NCBI GenBank assembly: GCA_946480815.1
Contig: CAMLLB010000078.1
Coordinates: 1-11,438, forward strand
Direction: 5' to 3'
Length of the DNA: 11,438 nucleotides
Origin: an uncultured Flavobacteriales bacterium
Lineage (GTDB): Bacteria; Bacteroidota; Bacteroidia; Flavobacteriales; Crocinitomicaceae
Positions 5,721 through 11,438 of this stretch are shown here, one piece after another. Both the position numbers and the translations under genes were made by a program. Position 1 is the stretch's first letter; each line of letters starts with the position of its first letter. Below the pieces are notes generated by a model. That model did not search any database. It worked only from the letters and a program-made list of their open reading frames with translations, and was not told the origin of the DNA.

Positions 5721-7082
5721 TTACGCTAAAGAAGCAATCACATCCTGACGAGTCAGAATTTTTTTATCTCCGTTTGCTCTCTCCACGATCACCGCCGGAG
5801 TTTGCTCATTGATCAGTTTTGCCACATCTTCCAGTTTTGCAGTTCCCAAAACAACCGGGAAAGGTTTCTGCATGATCTTAGAAATCGGGGTATCTCTCAA
5901 TGCCGGATTGTCGACCAATAGCTGGTAAACCTGGGAATCATTCAAAGAACCTACCAATTCACCGTCTCTTAAAACAGGAATCTGGGAAATGTTGTACTTC
6001 CGCATTTTCATGATTGCGTGTGAAACCAATTCTTCCGAATACAACGTTACCAACGGTAAATCCGCATGACGTGCGATCACATCTTCCGCTGTTTTGAATT
6101 CTTCTTCCAGGAATCCGCGTTCACGCATCCAATCATCATTAAAAATCTTTCCTACATAACGGCTTCCATGGTCGTGGAATAATACCACCACGATATCATT
6201 TTCAGTCAACTGGTCCTGCAACTGCAATAAACCACCGATTGCTGCTCCAGCGGAGTTTCCTACAAAAATCCCTTCTTCACGAGCCAAACGACGTGTATAA
6301 ACAGCCGCGTCTTTATCAGTTACTTTCTCGAACAAATCAATTACATCAAAATCCACGTTTGCAGGAAGAATATCTTCACCGATCCCTTCCGTGATGTAAG
6401 GATAAATCTCATTCTCATCAAAAATTCCTGTTTCCTTGTATTTCTTGAAAACAGAACCATACGTATCAATTCCCCAGATTTTGATGTTCGGGTTTTTCTC
6501 TTTCAGGTACTTTCCTACTCCGGAAATCGTTCCTCCCGTTCCTACTCCAACTACAAAGTGTGTTACTTTTCCATCTGTCTGTTCCCAGATCTCAGGACCG
6601 GTTTGCTCATAATGAGCTACTCTGTTGGATAAGTTATCATACTGGTTTACATACCAGGAATTCGGGATTTCTTTCGCCAATCTTTTTGAAACAGAATAAT
6701 ACGAACGGGGATCGGACGGTTCAACAGCAGTCGGGCAAACCACTACTTCTGCTCCTACCGCACGCAAAATATCCATTTTCTCTTTCGACTGCTTATCGTT
6801 CAATACACAAATCAGTTTATACCCTTTTACGATCGCGGCTAACGCAAGTCCCATTCCTGTATTTCCGGAAGTTCCTTCAATGATTGTTCCACCTGGTTTC
6901 AACAATCCGTTTTTCTCTGCATCTTCGATCATTTTAACCGCCATACGGTCTTTTACAGAGTTCCCGGGATTAGTCGTTTCAACTTTAGCTAAAACAGTTG
7001 CTTTGCAGCTTTTGGTAAGTTTGTTTAATCTGACCAAAGGCGTATTCCCGATAGTCTCTAATATGTTGTTATAAACTTTCAT
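5721..7082 (-). CDS. Cystathionine beta-synthase with C-terminal CBS-domain pair
   Basis: The 453-residue PLP enzyme condenses homocysteine with serine (or an activated serine) to cystathionine, in sulfur amino acid metabolism in the cytosol. The fold-type II core covers about 1-320: ETIGNTPLVRL (9-19), PGNSVKDR (39-46, with K44 as Schiff-base lysine), EGTSGNTGMGLA (69-80), a phosphate loop GVGTGGTISG, and HDHGSRYVGKIFND characteristic of CBS rather than plain cysteine synthase. Two CBS domains follow (about 336-450), which in other CBS enzymes bind regulatory nucleotides. ATG at 7082 (MKVYNNILETIG) was chosen: a TTG at 7100 in the same frame would overlap the TAnnTTTG box at 7098-7105. A cysteine synthase-like activity with O-acetylserine cannot be excluded. 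Confidence 0.92.
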   Translation of the reverse strand: MKVYNNILETIGNTPLVRLNKLTKSCKATVLAKVETTNPGNSVKDRMAVKMIEDAEKNGLLKPGGTIIEGTSGNTGMGLALAAIVKGYKLICVLNDKQSKEKMDILRAVGAEVVVCPTAVEPSDPRSYYSVSKRLAKEIPNSWYVNQYDNLSNRVAHYEQTGPEIWEQTDGKVTHFVVGVGTGGTISGVGKYLKEKNPNIKIWGIDTYGSVFKKYKETGIFDENEIYPYITEGIGEDILPANVDFDVIDLFEKVTDKDAAVYTRRLAREEGIFVGNSAGAAIGGLLQLQDQLTENDIVVVLFHDHGSRYVGKIFNDDWMRERGFLEEEFKTAEDVIARHADLPLVTLYSEELVSHAIMKMRKYNISQIPVLRDGELVGSLNDSQVYQLLVDNPALRDTPISKIMQKPFPVVLGTAKLEDVAKLINEQTPAVIVERANGDKKILTRQDVIASLA

Positions 7083-7097
7083 GTACTGAATTTTACA

Positions 7098-7126
7098 CAA
7101 AGATAGAAGAGTAATCTGAATTCAAA
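7098..7126 (-). promoter_or_regulatory. Promoter of the cystathionine beta-synthase gene
   Basis: On the minus strand TTTG (7126-7123) is followed after 17 bases by TATCTTTG (7105-7098), which matches the Bacteroidota -33/-7 arrangement. The box ends 15 bases before the ATG at 7082, leaving a leader of roughly 10 bases. The -33 TTTG lies in the first of two copies of AATTCAAAATG (7119-7129 and 7133-7143). Confidence 0.6.
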
Positions 7127-7240
7127 ATGTAAAATTCAAAATGAGTTCATGACTGATACTTTGCAAGTATTTTCGGCACGGTTTTTATGTAATCGGATCT
7201 GAACTTTAAACGCACATACTATTTGGTTCATAGAATCAGA

Positions 7241-7248
7241 TATATTTG
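7241..7248 (+). promoter_or_regulatory. -7 box for the TPR lipoprotein gene
   Basis: TATATTTG is an exact TAnnTTTG match, 17 bases before the ATG at 7266. A TTTG at 7222-7225 lies 15 bases upstream, slightly closer than the usual -33 spacing, so that half is uncertain. Confidence 0.5.
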
Positions 7249-7265
7249 TACCGAACTAAAAGCAT

Positions 7266-8300
7266 ATGAAACAACTACTCGCACTCAGCACCATTAGTCT
7301 ATTGGTTTTAAGCTCCTGCAGGACAACACAGGGAATGAAGATCGAAGTACAAAGACCCGCAACCATTTCCGTAGATCACCGGGTAAAATCATTGGCATTA
7401 CTAAACCATTCCATTCCGGGAAAAGTCGGATTGATTGAAGGAACTTTAACCCTGGAAACTCCAAAACAGGATAAAGAACTATCCAATGAATGTATCCGTG
7501 GAATCGATCAGTTACTTCGAACAAGTAACCGTTTCCAAATCAAACAATGCGACAGTTCGATGCTGGCATCCAAACCTACAAGTGTTGATTTCGGATCACC
7601 GATGAATTGGGAACAGGTAGACAGTATTTGTAAAAAGTACGAAACGGATGCGGTCCTTAGCCTCGAATTCTTCGATACAGACTTCAGTGTAATCAATCCT
7701 GCTGCAACAGCTGTTAACACGGTACAAAATGTATTGAACGGGAACGGTGCAGAAATTGAAATAACCGGAAAAGCCACCGCAAGGGCCGGTTTCATATTGT
7801 ACTATCCGGCAACAAAAACGATCATTTACCAGGACATGTACAAAAGAGATAAAACCTGGATCCAGCGTTCAACCAATCCGGCAGAGGCAATTGCTCGACT
7901 GATCAAACGGAACGAAGCATTGACACATGTCAGTTATATTACAGGTGAATCGTTTGCCCATGATTTGGTACCACTTTATTTCTGGGAACAACGCATGATG
8001 TATATCGGGAAAAAAGGACGGATGAAGATCGGGGCCAGACAGGCGCTGACAAGAGACTGGGAAGGGGCATTGAATACCTGGAAAGACGAATACGAGTCCA
8101 ATCCGAAATCGAAGCTAAGAGCACGTGCTGCCTACAATGTAGCTTTGGCTTATGAAGTATTGAACGACTTGCAAAATGCGAAAGCCTGGATACAAAAATC
8201 GTATGTAGAAGATGGCAAAGATGAAGCACTGGAGTATTCGAACATTCTTGAAAAACGGATCCGGGATTTGGGGATATTGGAAAACCAGGTGAGCCAATAG
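7266..8300 (+). CDS. TPR-containing lipoprotein, DUF6340-like
   Basis: The 344-residue protein has a lipoprotein signal: MKQLLALSTISLLVLSSC, lipobox LSSC with lipidated C18. The mature part starts MKIEVQRPATISVDHRVKSLALLNHS, a sentence typical of a Bacteroidota lipoprotein family that I believe is DUF6340. It continues with a domain ending near WIQRSTNPAEAI that looks like a curli-CsgG or TolB-N type alpha/beta region (low confidence). The C-terminal third, ALTRDWEGALNTWKDEYESNPKSKLRARAAYNVALAYEVLNDLQNAKAWIQKSY, is one or two TPR repeats, suggesting protein-protein contacts at the outer membrane. Function is unknown. It has its own promoter and is followed by a repeat-rich 167-bp gap before dnaX, so it is probably a single-gene unit. 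Confidence 0.83.
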   Translation: MKQLLALSTISLLVLSSCRTTQGMKIEVQRPATISVDHRVKSLALLNHSIPGKVGLIEGTLTLETPKQDKELSNECIRGIDQLLRTSNRFQIKQCDSSMLASKPTSVDFGSPMNWEQVDSICKKYETDAVLSLEFFDTDFSVINPAATAVNTVQNVLNGNGAEIEITGKATARAGFILYYPATKTIIYQDMYKRDKTWIQRSTNPAEAIARLIKRNEALTHVSYITGESFAHDLVPLYFWEQRMMYIGKKGRMKIGARQALTRDWEGALNTWKDEYESNPKSKLRARAAYNVALAYEVLNDLQNAKAWIQKSYVEDGKDEALEYSNILEKRIRDLGILENQVSQ

Positions 8301-8327
8301 TTCAAAGGTAGAAAGGTTAAAAGGGAA

Positions 8328-8378
8328 AATTGCGAATTGCGAATTGCGTCCGTCAGCTGACGGAGCGAATTGCGAATT
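8328..8378. repeat. Heptamer tandem repeat interrupted by a 16-bp palindrome
   Basis: Three AATTGCG units (8328-8348) are followed by TCCGTCAGCTGACGGA, a perfect palindrome (8349-8364), then two GCGAATT units (8365-8378). GCG occurs on both sides of the palindrome, so the layout reads as a heptamer array into which a palindrome was inserted with a 3-bp duplication. The outer sequences GTTAAAA (8316-8322) and TTTTAAC (8377-8383) are also complementary, so the transcript could fold into a long stem-loop. It could end the lipoprotein transcript. Confidence 0.7.
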
Positions 8379-8434
8379 TTAACTATTTGTTTTCACTTTG
8401 AAATTTTCGATTGTTTTAGTTATTAACAGCATTC

Positions 8435-8451
8435 AAACTTTACGAAAGTTT
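8435..8451. promoter_or_regulatory. Inverted repeat AAACTTT-ACG-AAAGTTT in the dnaX promoter
   Basis: Perfect 7-bp arms with a 3-base spacer lie 3 bases upstream of the -7 box, inside the promoter spacer region. The position would suit an operator, but no regulator is known and a short AT-rich inverted repeat can arise by chance. Confidence 0.3.
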
Positions 8452-8454
8452 AGC

Positions 8455-8462
8455 TAATTTTG
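8455..8462 (+). promoter_or_regulatory. -7 box for dnaX
   Basis: TAATTTTG is an exact TAnnTTTG match ending 5 bases before the ATG at 8468. Transcription would start at or within a few bases of the start codon. It also argues against the in-frame GTG at 8462, which overlaps the box. Confidence 0.55.
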
Positions 8463-8467
8463 TGTTC

Positions 8468-9583
8468 ATGTCGGATTTCGTTGTTTCTGCCAGAAAATAC
8501 AGGCCCCAGACCTTTGATACGGTTGTTGGGCAAAAGGCAATTACCAACACGCTTAAGAATGCAATCAAGAACCAGCATTTAGCGCAGGCTTTCTTGTTTT
8601 GTGGTTCCCGCGGGGTTGGAAAAACAACAACTGCCCGTATTTTAGCGAAAACCATTAACTGTTTTAACAGAACCGAATCTGTTGAAGCGTGTGACCAATG
8701 TGAAAGCTGTCTTTCATTTAACGAAGGCGCTTCCCTGAATGTTTACGAACTGGATGCTGCATCCAACAACTCTGTTGATGATATTCGCGGATTGATCGAC
8801 CAGGTCCGCATTGCTCCGCAATTGGGAACTCACAAGGTGTATATCATCGACGAGGTCCACATGTTGTCGACCGCGGCTTTTAACGCCTTTTTAAAGACAT
8901 TGGAAGAACCGCCGGCACATGCTATCTTTATTTTGGCAACAACTGAAAAACATAAGATCTTACCAACGATTTTGTCACGGTGCCAGATTTTTGATTTTCA
9001 ACGCATCAAAGTAAAAGACATTGCAGATCATTTAGCACATGTTGCAACACAGGAAGCTATTTCTGCAGATCCGGATGCGCTGCACCTGATTGCCCAAAAA
9101 GCGGATGGCGCTTTACGTGATGCTTTATCCATTTTCGATCAGATTGTTAGTTTCTGCGGAACAACTATTACTCACAAAGCAGTTTTAGAGAACTTAAATG
9201 TATTGGATCACGATTACTATTTCAAAGTCGTGGAAAATGCACTGAATGAAGATATTCCGGCTTGCTTGTTACTGTTCAATGATGTCATGGAAAAAGGATT
9301 TGACGGGCATCATTTCCTGGTTGGACTTGCAGAACACTTCAGAAATTTATTGATCTGCAAAGATCCACGAACAGCAAACTTGCTGGAAGTAGGTGAAGCA
9401 ACTGAGAAGTTATTTGTAGACCAGGCTAAAAAGGTAGACGGTGCTTTTGCCTTGCGTTGTTTGGGAGTTCTCAGTAAAGCAGATGTGGATTACAAGTCGG
9501 CGAAGAACCAGCGATTACTGGTCGAATTGACCTTAATGCAAATTTGTTCGGTTAAATCTGAGCTCGAAAAAAAAAATCCTTAA
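8468..9583 (+). CDS. dnaX: DNA polymerase III gamma-like subunit, zero-frame product of dnaX
   Basis: Without any shift the gene encodes 371 residues ending ELEKKNP, with TAA at 9581-9583, only 4 bases after the A10 run. The product would contain the ATPase domains I and II, the zinc cysteines and the domain III collar, but lack the linker and polymerase- and helicase-binding tail. That is the domain content of E. coli and Thermus gamma. Gamma supports clamp loading but not the coupling role of tau. Whether it is really made depends on the run length being correct; if the true run is A11 the gene would simply encode tau in one frame. Confidence 0.6.
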   Translation: MSDFVVSARKYRPQTFDTVVGQKAITNTLKNAIKNQHLAQAFLFCGSRGVGKTTTARILAKTINCFNRTESVEACDQCESCLSFNEGASLNVYELDAASNNSVDDIRGLIDQVRIAPQLGTHKVYIIDEVHMLSTAAFNAFLKTLEEPPAHAIFILATTEKHKILPTILSRCQIFDFQRIKVKDIADHLAHVATQEAISADPDALHLIAQKADGALRDALSIFDQIVSFCGTTITHKAVLENLNVLDHDYYFKVVENALNEDIPACLLLFNDVMEKGFDGHHFLVGLAEHFRNLLICKDPRTANLLEVGEATEKLFVDQAKKVDGAFALRCLGVLSKADVDYKSAKNQRLLVELTLMQICSVKSELEKKNP

Positions 9584-10182
9584 CTGATCCGGTACAGATC
9601 ATTCCATTTGTCGGACAAAGTCTCAGAAACGAGAGTAAGCCTGTAAACAAACCTTCTGTAACGCCCGAAAGAGCGGCCTTTTCTGTCAAGCCGGAAGCAA
9701 AAGTACTTTCCGCTCCAACCGGAAATTTAAATTCCAACAACTTGTCAATTAATCATTTAATTGAACAGCAAAAGGCAAAAGCGCAGGTTGCTCAAAGTGA
9801 TCTTCCAAAGAAAGAATTCCATAAGGATGACGTTGTCCGTTTGTGGAAAACCATGGCACATACTCAAAAATTGAATGGCCAGGACCAGGTTTACCACGTA
9901 ATGATCAAACGGGAACCGGTTCAACTGGATGAAACAACTTTCCAGTTTGAAGTAGACAATACCATTCAGCTTACCCGACTGGAAGGAGCAATTGGGGATG
10001 TCATGGCTTATATCCGAAAAGAAATTCAGAATTACGATCTGGTGATCCAATTGGCTTTGATCAAAGATGCGCCGGAAGAAGTAAAATACCTGAACGGTCC
10101 GGACCGTTTTGATAAATTAGCGAAGAAAAATTCAAACCTTTTCGACCTGAAGAATCGTTTTAACTTAGACATCGATTATTAA
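8468..10182 (+). CDS. dnaX: DNA polymerase III tau subunit, full-length product of dnaX (needs a -1 shift)
   Basis: The clamp-loader subunit tau loads the sliding clamp and ties the polymerase cores to the helicase. Read with a -1 shift (or one extra A) at the A10 run 9567-9576, the protein is about 571 residues. Zero frame: RKYRP (9-13), Walker A GSRGVGKTT (46-54), zinc-type cysteines C65, C75, C78 and C81, Walker B IIDEVH (126-131), sensor-1 ATTE (157-160) and the SRC arginine finger (R171), then the domain III collar up to about 370. From the run the -1 frame stays open: KKKSLTDPVQ, a Pro/Ser/Lys-rich linker, then a C-terminal domain (KDDVVRLWKTM...) ending in LNGPDRFDKLAKKNSNLFDLKNRFNLDIDY, the usual Bacteroidota DnaX ending. 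ATG at 8468 (MSDFVVSARKYRP) is the family-like start. The next gene begins 4 bp after the stop. Confidence 0.85.
9567..9583 (+). other. Putative programmed frameshift/slippage site in dnaX (A10 run followed by zero-frame stop)
   Basis: The zero frame reads GAA AAA AAA AAT CCT TAA, so the canonical -1 heptamer A AAA AAA is present in the correct phase. Ten consecutive A is also at least as long as the A9 run of Thermus dnaX, which works by RNA polymerase slippage. Downstream there are two weak stem-loops: TGATC/GATCA (9585-9589 with 9597-9601) and TTTGT/ACAAA (9607-9611 with 9615-9619). No convincing upstream Shine-Dalgarno-like stimulator is visible, which leans toward transcriptional slippage. 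Confidence 0.6.
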
Positions 10183-10186
10183 GTAT

Positions 10187-10990
10187 ATGAAATTAGTTAC
10201 CATCAGCACACTTTGTTTGCTGCTTATTACAAGTTCTTGTGGTGAAGAAACCGCAACAGATTCCAACACAACAACGGAAGAAACTACCGAAAAAAGCAAT
10301 GAAAGTTTGGATGCCCGGGCAAAAAGAGAGATCATGGCATCTTTGGCGATTCCTGTCAATGAAAAATTTTCCATGAAGATTTACAAAGAGTATATCAATG
10401 CAGATACGATCCAAGATGCGATTATCACCATCAATAGATTGGAATACGCAATGGATGAAGCAATCAAGAATAATCGTGAAGCTAAAGCTGCAGAAATAGG
10501 TTTTACCGGAAATTACAACTACCTGTTCTATTATGATGGCGCATTGGACCGGATTTCCAACCCGATCTTTGCACCTTCAAGTCCAGGAAGAGAACTGGAT
10601 ATTGAGTTCAAACCGCTTGTTGCACCTACCAGGAACGATGTAATTGTCGGCTACCGCATTCGTAATTCAGGGTGGAAAAGTTACTTCTCTGTGTTTAATG
10701 ATCACGATATGATGATGGTATTCCAATGGAAATCGTTTGATTTTGCGGGAGAGGACCATCCGGAAGCATTTGTCCATGAATTCGTAGAAAACCCGAACCA
10801 GGTTCCGATGGACATTGCTATTTATTCCAGCGAAATAGATTCTTACACCAAGAATATCGGGGATATTTATAAATACATTCCGTCTATCACCAAGAAAAAG
10901 GAGCTGAGATTCAAATTTTTCCTGGACCCGGTAGCGAAGAAATACCGGCTTTACCCGGAATTTGCAAAAAATCTACCGAAGAAAGCATGA
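10187..10990 (+). CDS. Lipoprotein of unknown function downstream of dnaX
   Basis: I do not recognise this 267-residue protein. It has a lipoprotein signal peptide MKLVTISTLCLLLITSSC with lipidated C18. The cysteine is followed by GEE and then a Thr/Glu/Ser-rich low-complexity linker (about 20-42), typical of Bacteroidota outer-membrane lipoproteins. Acidic residues just after the cysteine resemble, but do not match, the lipoprotein export signal described in Capnocytophaga. The mature domain contains VNEKFSMKIYKEYINADTIQDAIITINRLEYA, whose Asp-rich sentence recalls VCBS/FG-GAP-like or integrin-repeat proteins that report a quantity. It ends with a domain rich in aromatic strands. It begins 4 bp after the dnaX stop and overlaps the esterase by ATGA, so all three are probably cotranscribed. 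Confidence 0.82.
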   Translation: MKLVTISTLCLLLITSSCGEETATDSNTTTEETTEKSNESLDARAKREIMASLAIPVNEKFSMKIYKEYINADTIQDAIITINRLEYAMDEAIKNNREAKAAEIGFTGNYNYLFYYDGALDRISNPIFAPSSPGRELDIEFKPLVAPTRNDVIVGYRIRNSGWKSYFSVFNDHDMMMVFQWKSFDFAGEDHPEAFVHEFVENPNQVPMDIAIYSSEIDSYTKNIGDIYKYIPSITKKKELRFKFFLDPVAKKYRLYPEFAKNLPKKA

Positions 10991-11438
10991 TTTCCGCTGA
11001 AGGGAAAATAGACGTCCCCTCTTCACTCAGATACCGGACGCTCGGAGTAAATGAAAATAACAAACATTTGGTCTATGTGCTTCACGGGTACGGGCAGTTG
11101 GTTGAATATTTCAGTCAAAAATTCTCCGATATTCCGCTAAAAGACGTTTTGTTTGTGTTCCCGGAAGGAAGGCACCGTTTTTATTTGAGAGGAACTTCCG
11201 GAAGAGTCGGAGCATCCTGGATGACAAAAGAATGGCGGGAAGAAGATATTCGATTGAATATTCTGAGTCTCGATCTGTTGCATGAAATGATCCTGAAAAG
11301 TATTTCTCCCGAAAAAATAACGGTAATCGGTTTTTCACAAGGTGGAGCTACGGCCGCACGTTGGTTGGCTCACGGCAAGATCAATTGCGACCATTTTATT
11401 TCCTGGGCAAGTGTTTATCCGCCCGATTTGGCAGTTGA
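10987..11438 (+). CDS. Alpha/beta-hydrolase, phospholipase/carboxylesterase-like (3' end missing)
   Basis: The frame is open from ATG at 10987 to the right edge, 150 codons. LVYVLHGYGQ (28-37) holds the oxyanion-hole HGxG. VFPEGRHRFYLRG (57-69) and the following GASWM are typical of the phospholipase/carboxylesterase (YpfH/acyl-protein thioesterase-like) branch, and GFSQGG (115-120) is the nucleophile elbow with S117. The Asp and His of the triad lie beyond the window. Family members hydrolyse short-chain or acyl esters in the cytosol; the true substrate is unknown. No signal peptide is visible. Its ATG overlaps the TGA of the lipoprotein gene (ATGA), implying translational coupling. The family length is about 200-220 residues, so roughly a quarter to a third is missing. 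Confidence 0.87.
   Translation, partial: MISAEGKIDVPSSLRYRTLGVNENNKHLVYVLHGYGQLVEYFSQKFSDIPLKDVLFVFPEGRHRFYLRGTSGRVGASWMTKEWREEDIRLNILSLDLLHEMILKSISPEKITVIGFSQGGATAARWLAHGKINCDHFISWASVYPPDLAV

Noticed and set aside
6560..7074. Two plus-strand open frames of 107 and 64 codons
   Set aside because: Both are antisense to the PLP core of cystathionine beta-synthase and have no promoter or recognisable domain.
7083..7100. Upstream TTG start for cystathionine beta-synthase
   Set aside because: It would overlap the -7 promoter box at 7098-7105, and the family begins near MKVYNNILETIG.
7119..7143. Direct repeat AATTCAAAATG x2 as a regulatory operator
   Set aside because: AT-rich low-complexity sequence of a kind common in such genomes; only the -33 TTTG inside it is used in the annotation.
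9742..10182. A separate 146-residue gene starting with TTG at 9742
   Set aside because: The same frame is open back to the A10 run at 9567 and its sequence is the normal C-terminal part of DnaX, so it is the shifted end of dnaX, not its own gene.

Overview
The window looks like chromosomal DNA of a Bacteroidota bacterium, most likely a flavobacterium-like member (Flavobacteriales; a Fluviicola/Crocinitomicaceae-type organism is my best guess, by inference only). Reasons: moderate to low GC; start codons without good Shine-Dalgarno sequences; several exact copies of the Bacteroidota -7 promoter box TAnnTTTG just upstream of starts; families typical of the phylum (DUF5522, DUF2141, a DUF6340-like TPR lipoprotein); and a DnaX with the N-terminus and C-terminal tail usual for this phylum.

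Left part (1-2950): a PLP enzyme of the ACC deaminase/D-cysteine desulfhydrase family runs off the left edge on the minus strand. It is divergent from a small Cys-rich DUF5522 gene. A 40-bp near-perfect palindrome (1061-1100) separates DUF5522 from a convergent minus-strand pair, a HipA-like kinase overlapping a DUF3037 gene. Upstream of that pair lies a 59-bp tandem repeat; its second copy supplies the last codons and the stop of a lysophospholipid-acyltransferase-like gene.

Middle (2950-7265): a plus-strand membrane-anchored protein of unknown function ends exactly where a minus-strand DUF2141 secreted protein ends. Upstream of DUF2141 on the minus strand are a BtuF/TroA-like helical-backbone metal-receptor protein with no signal peptide and, after a C/G-rich hairpin, a cystathionine beta-synthase with a C-terminal CBS-domain pair.

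Right part (7266-11438): all plus strand. A DUF6340-like TPR lipoprotein is followed by a heptamer repeat interrupted by a 16-bp palindrome. Then comes dnaX, a lipoprotein 4 bp downstream, and an alpha/beta-hydrolase esterase that overlaps the lipoprotein by ATGA and is cut by the right edge.

The most notable feature is dnaX. Its zero-frame reading ends at residue 371, right after a run of ten A (9567-9576). The rest of the protein (linker and tau-specific C-terminal domain, to 10182) lies in the -1 frame. This is the layout expected for programmed frameshifting or transcriptional slippage making gamma and tau from one gene, as in E. coli and Thermus, although a one-base homopolymer miscount would look the same.
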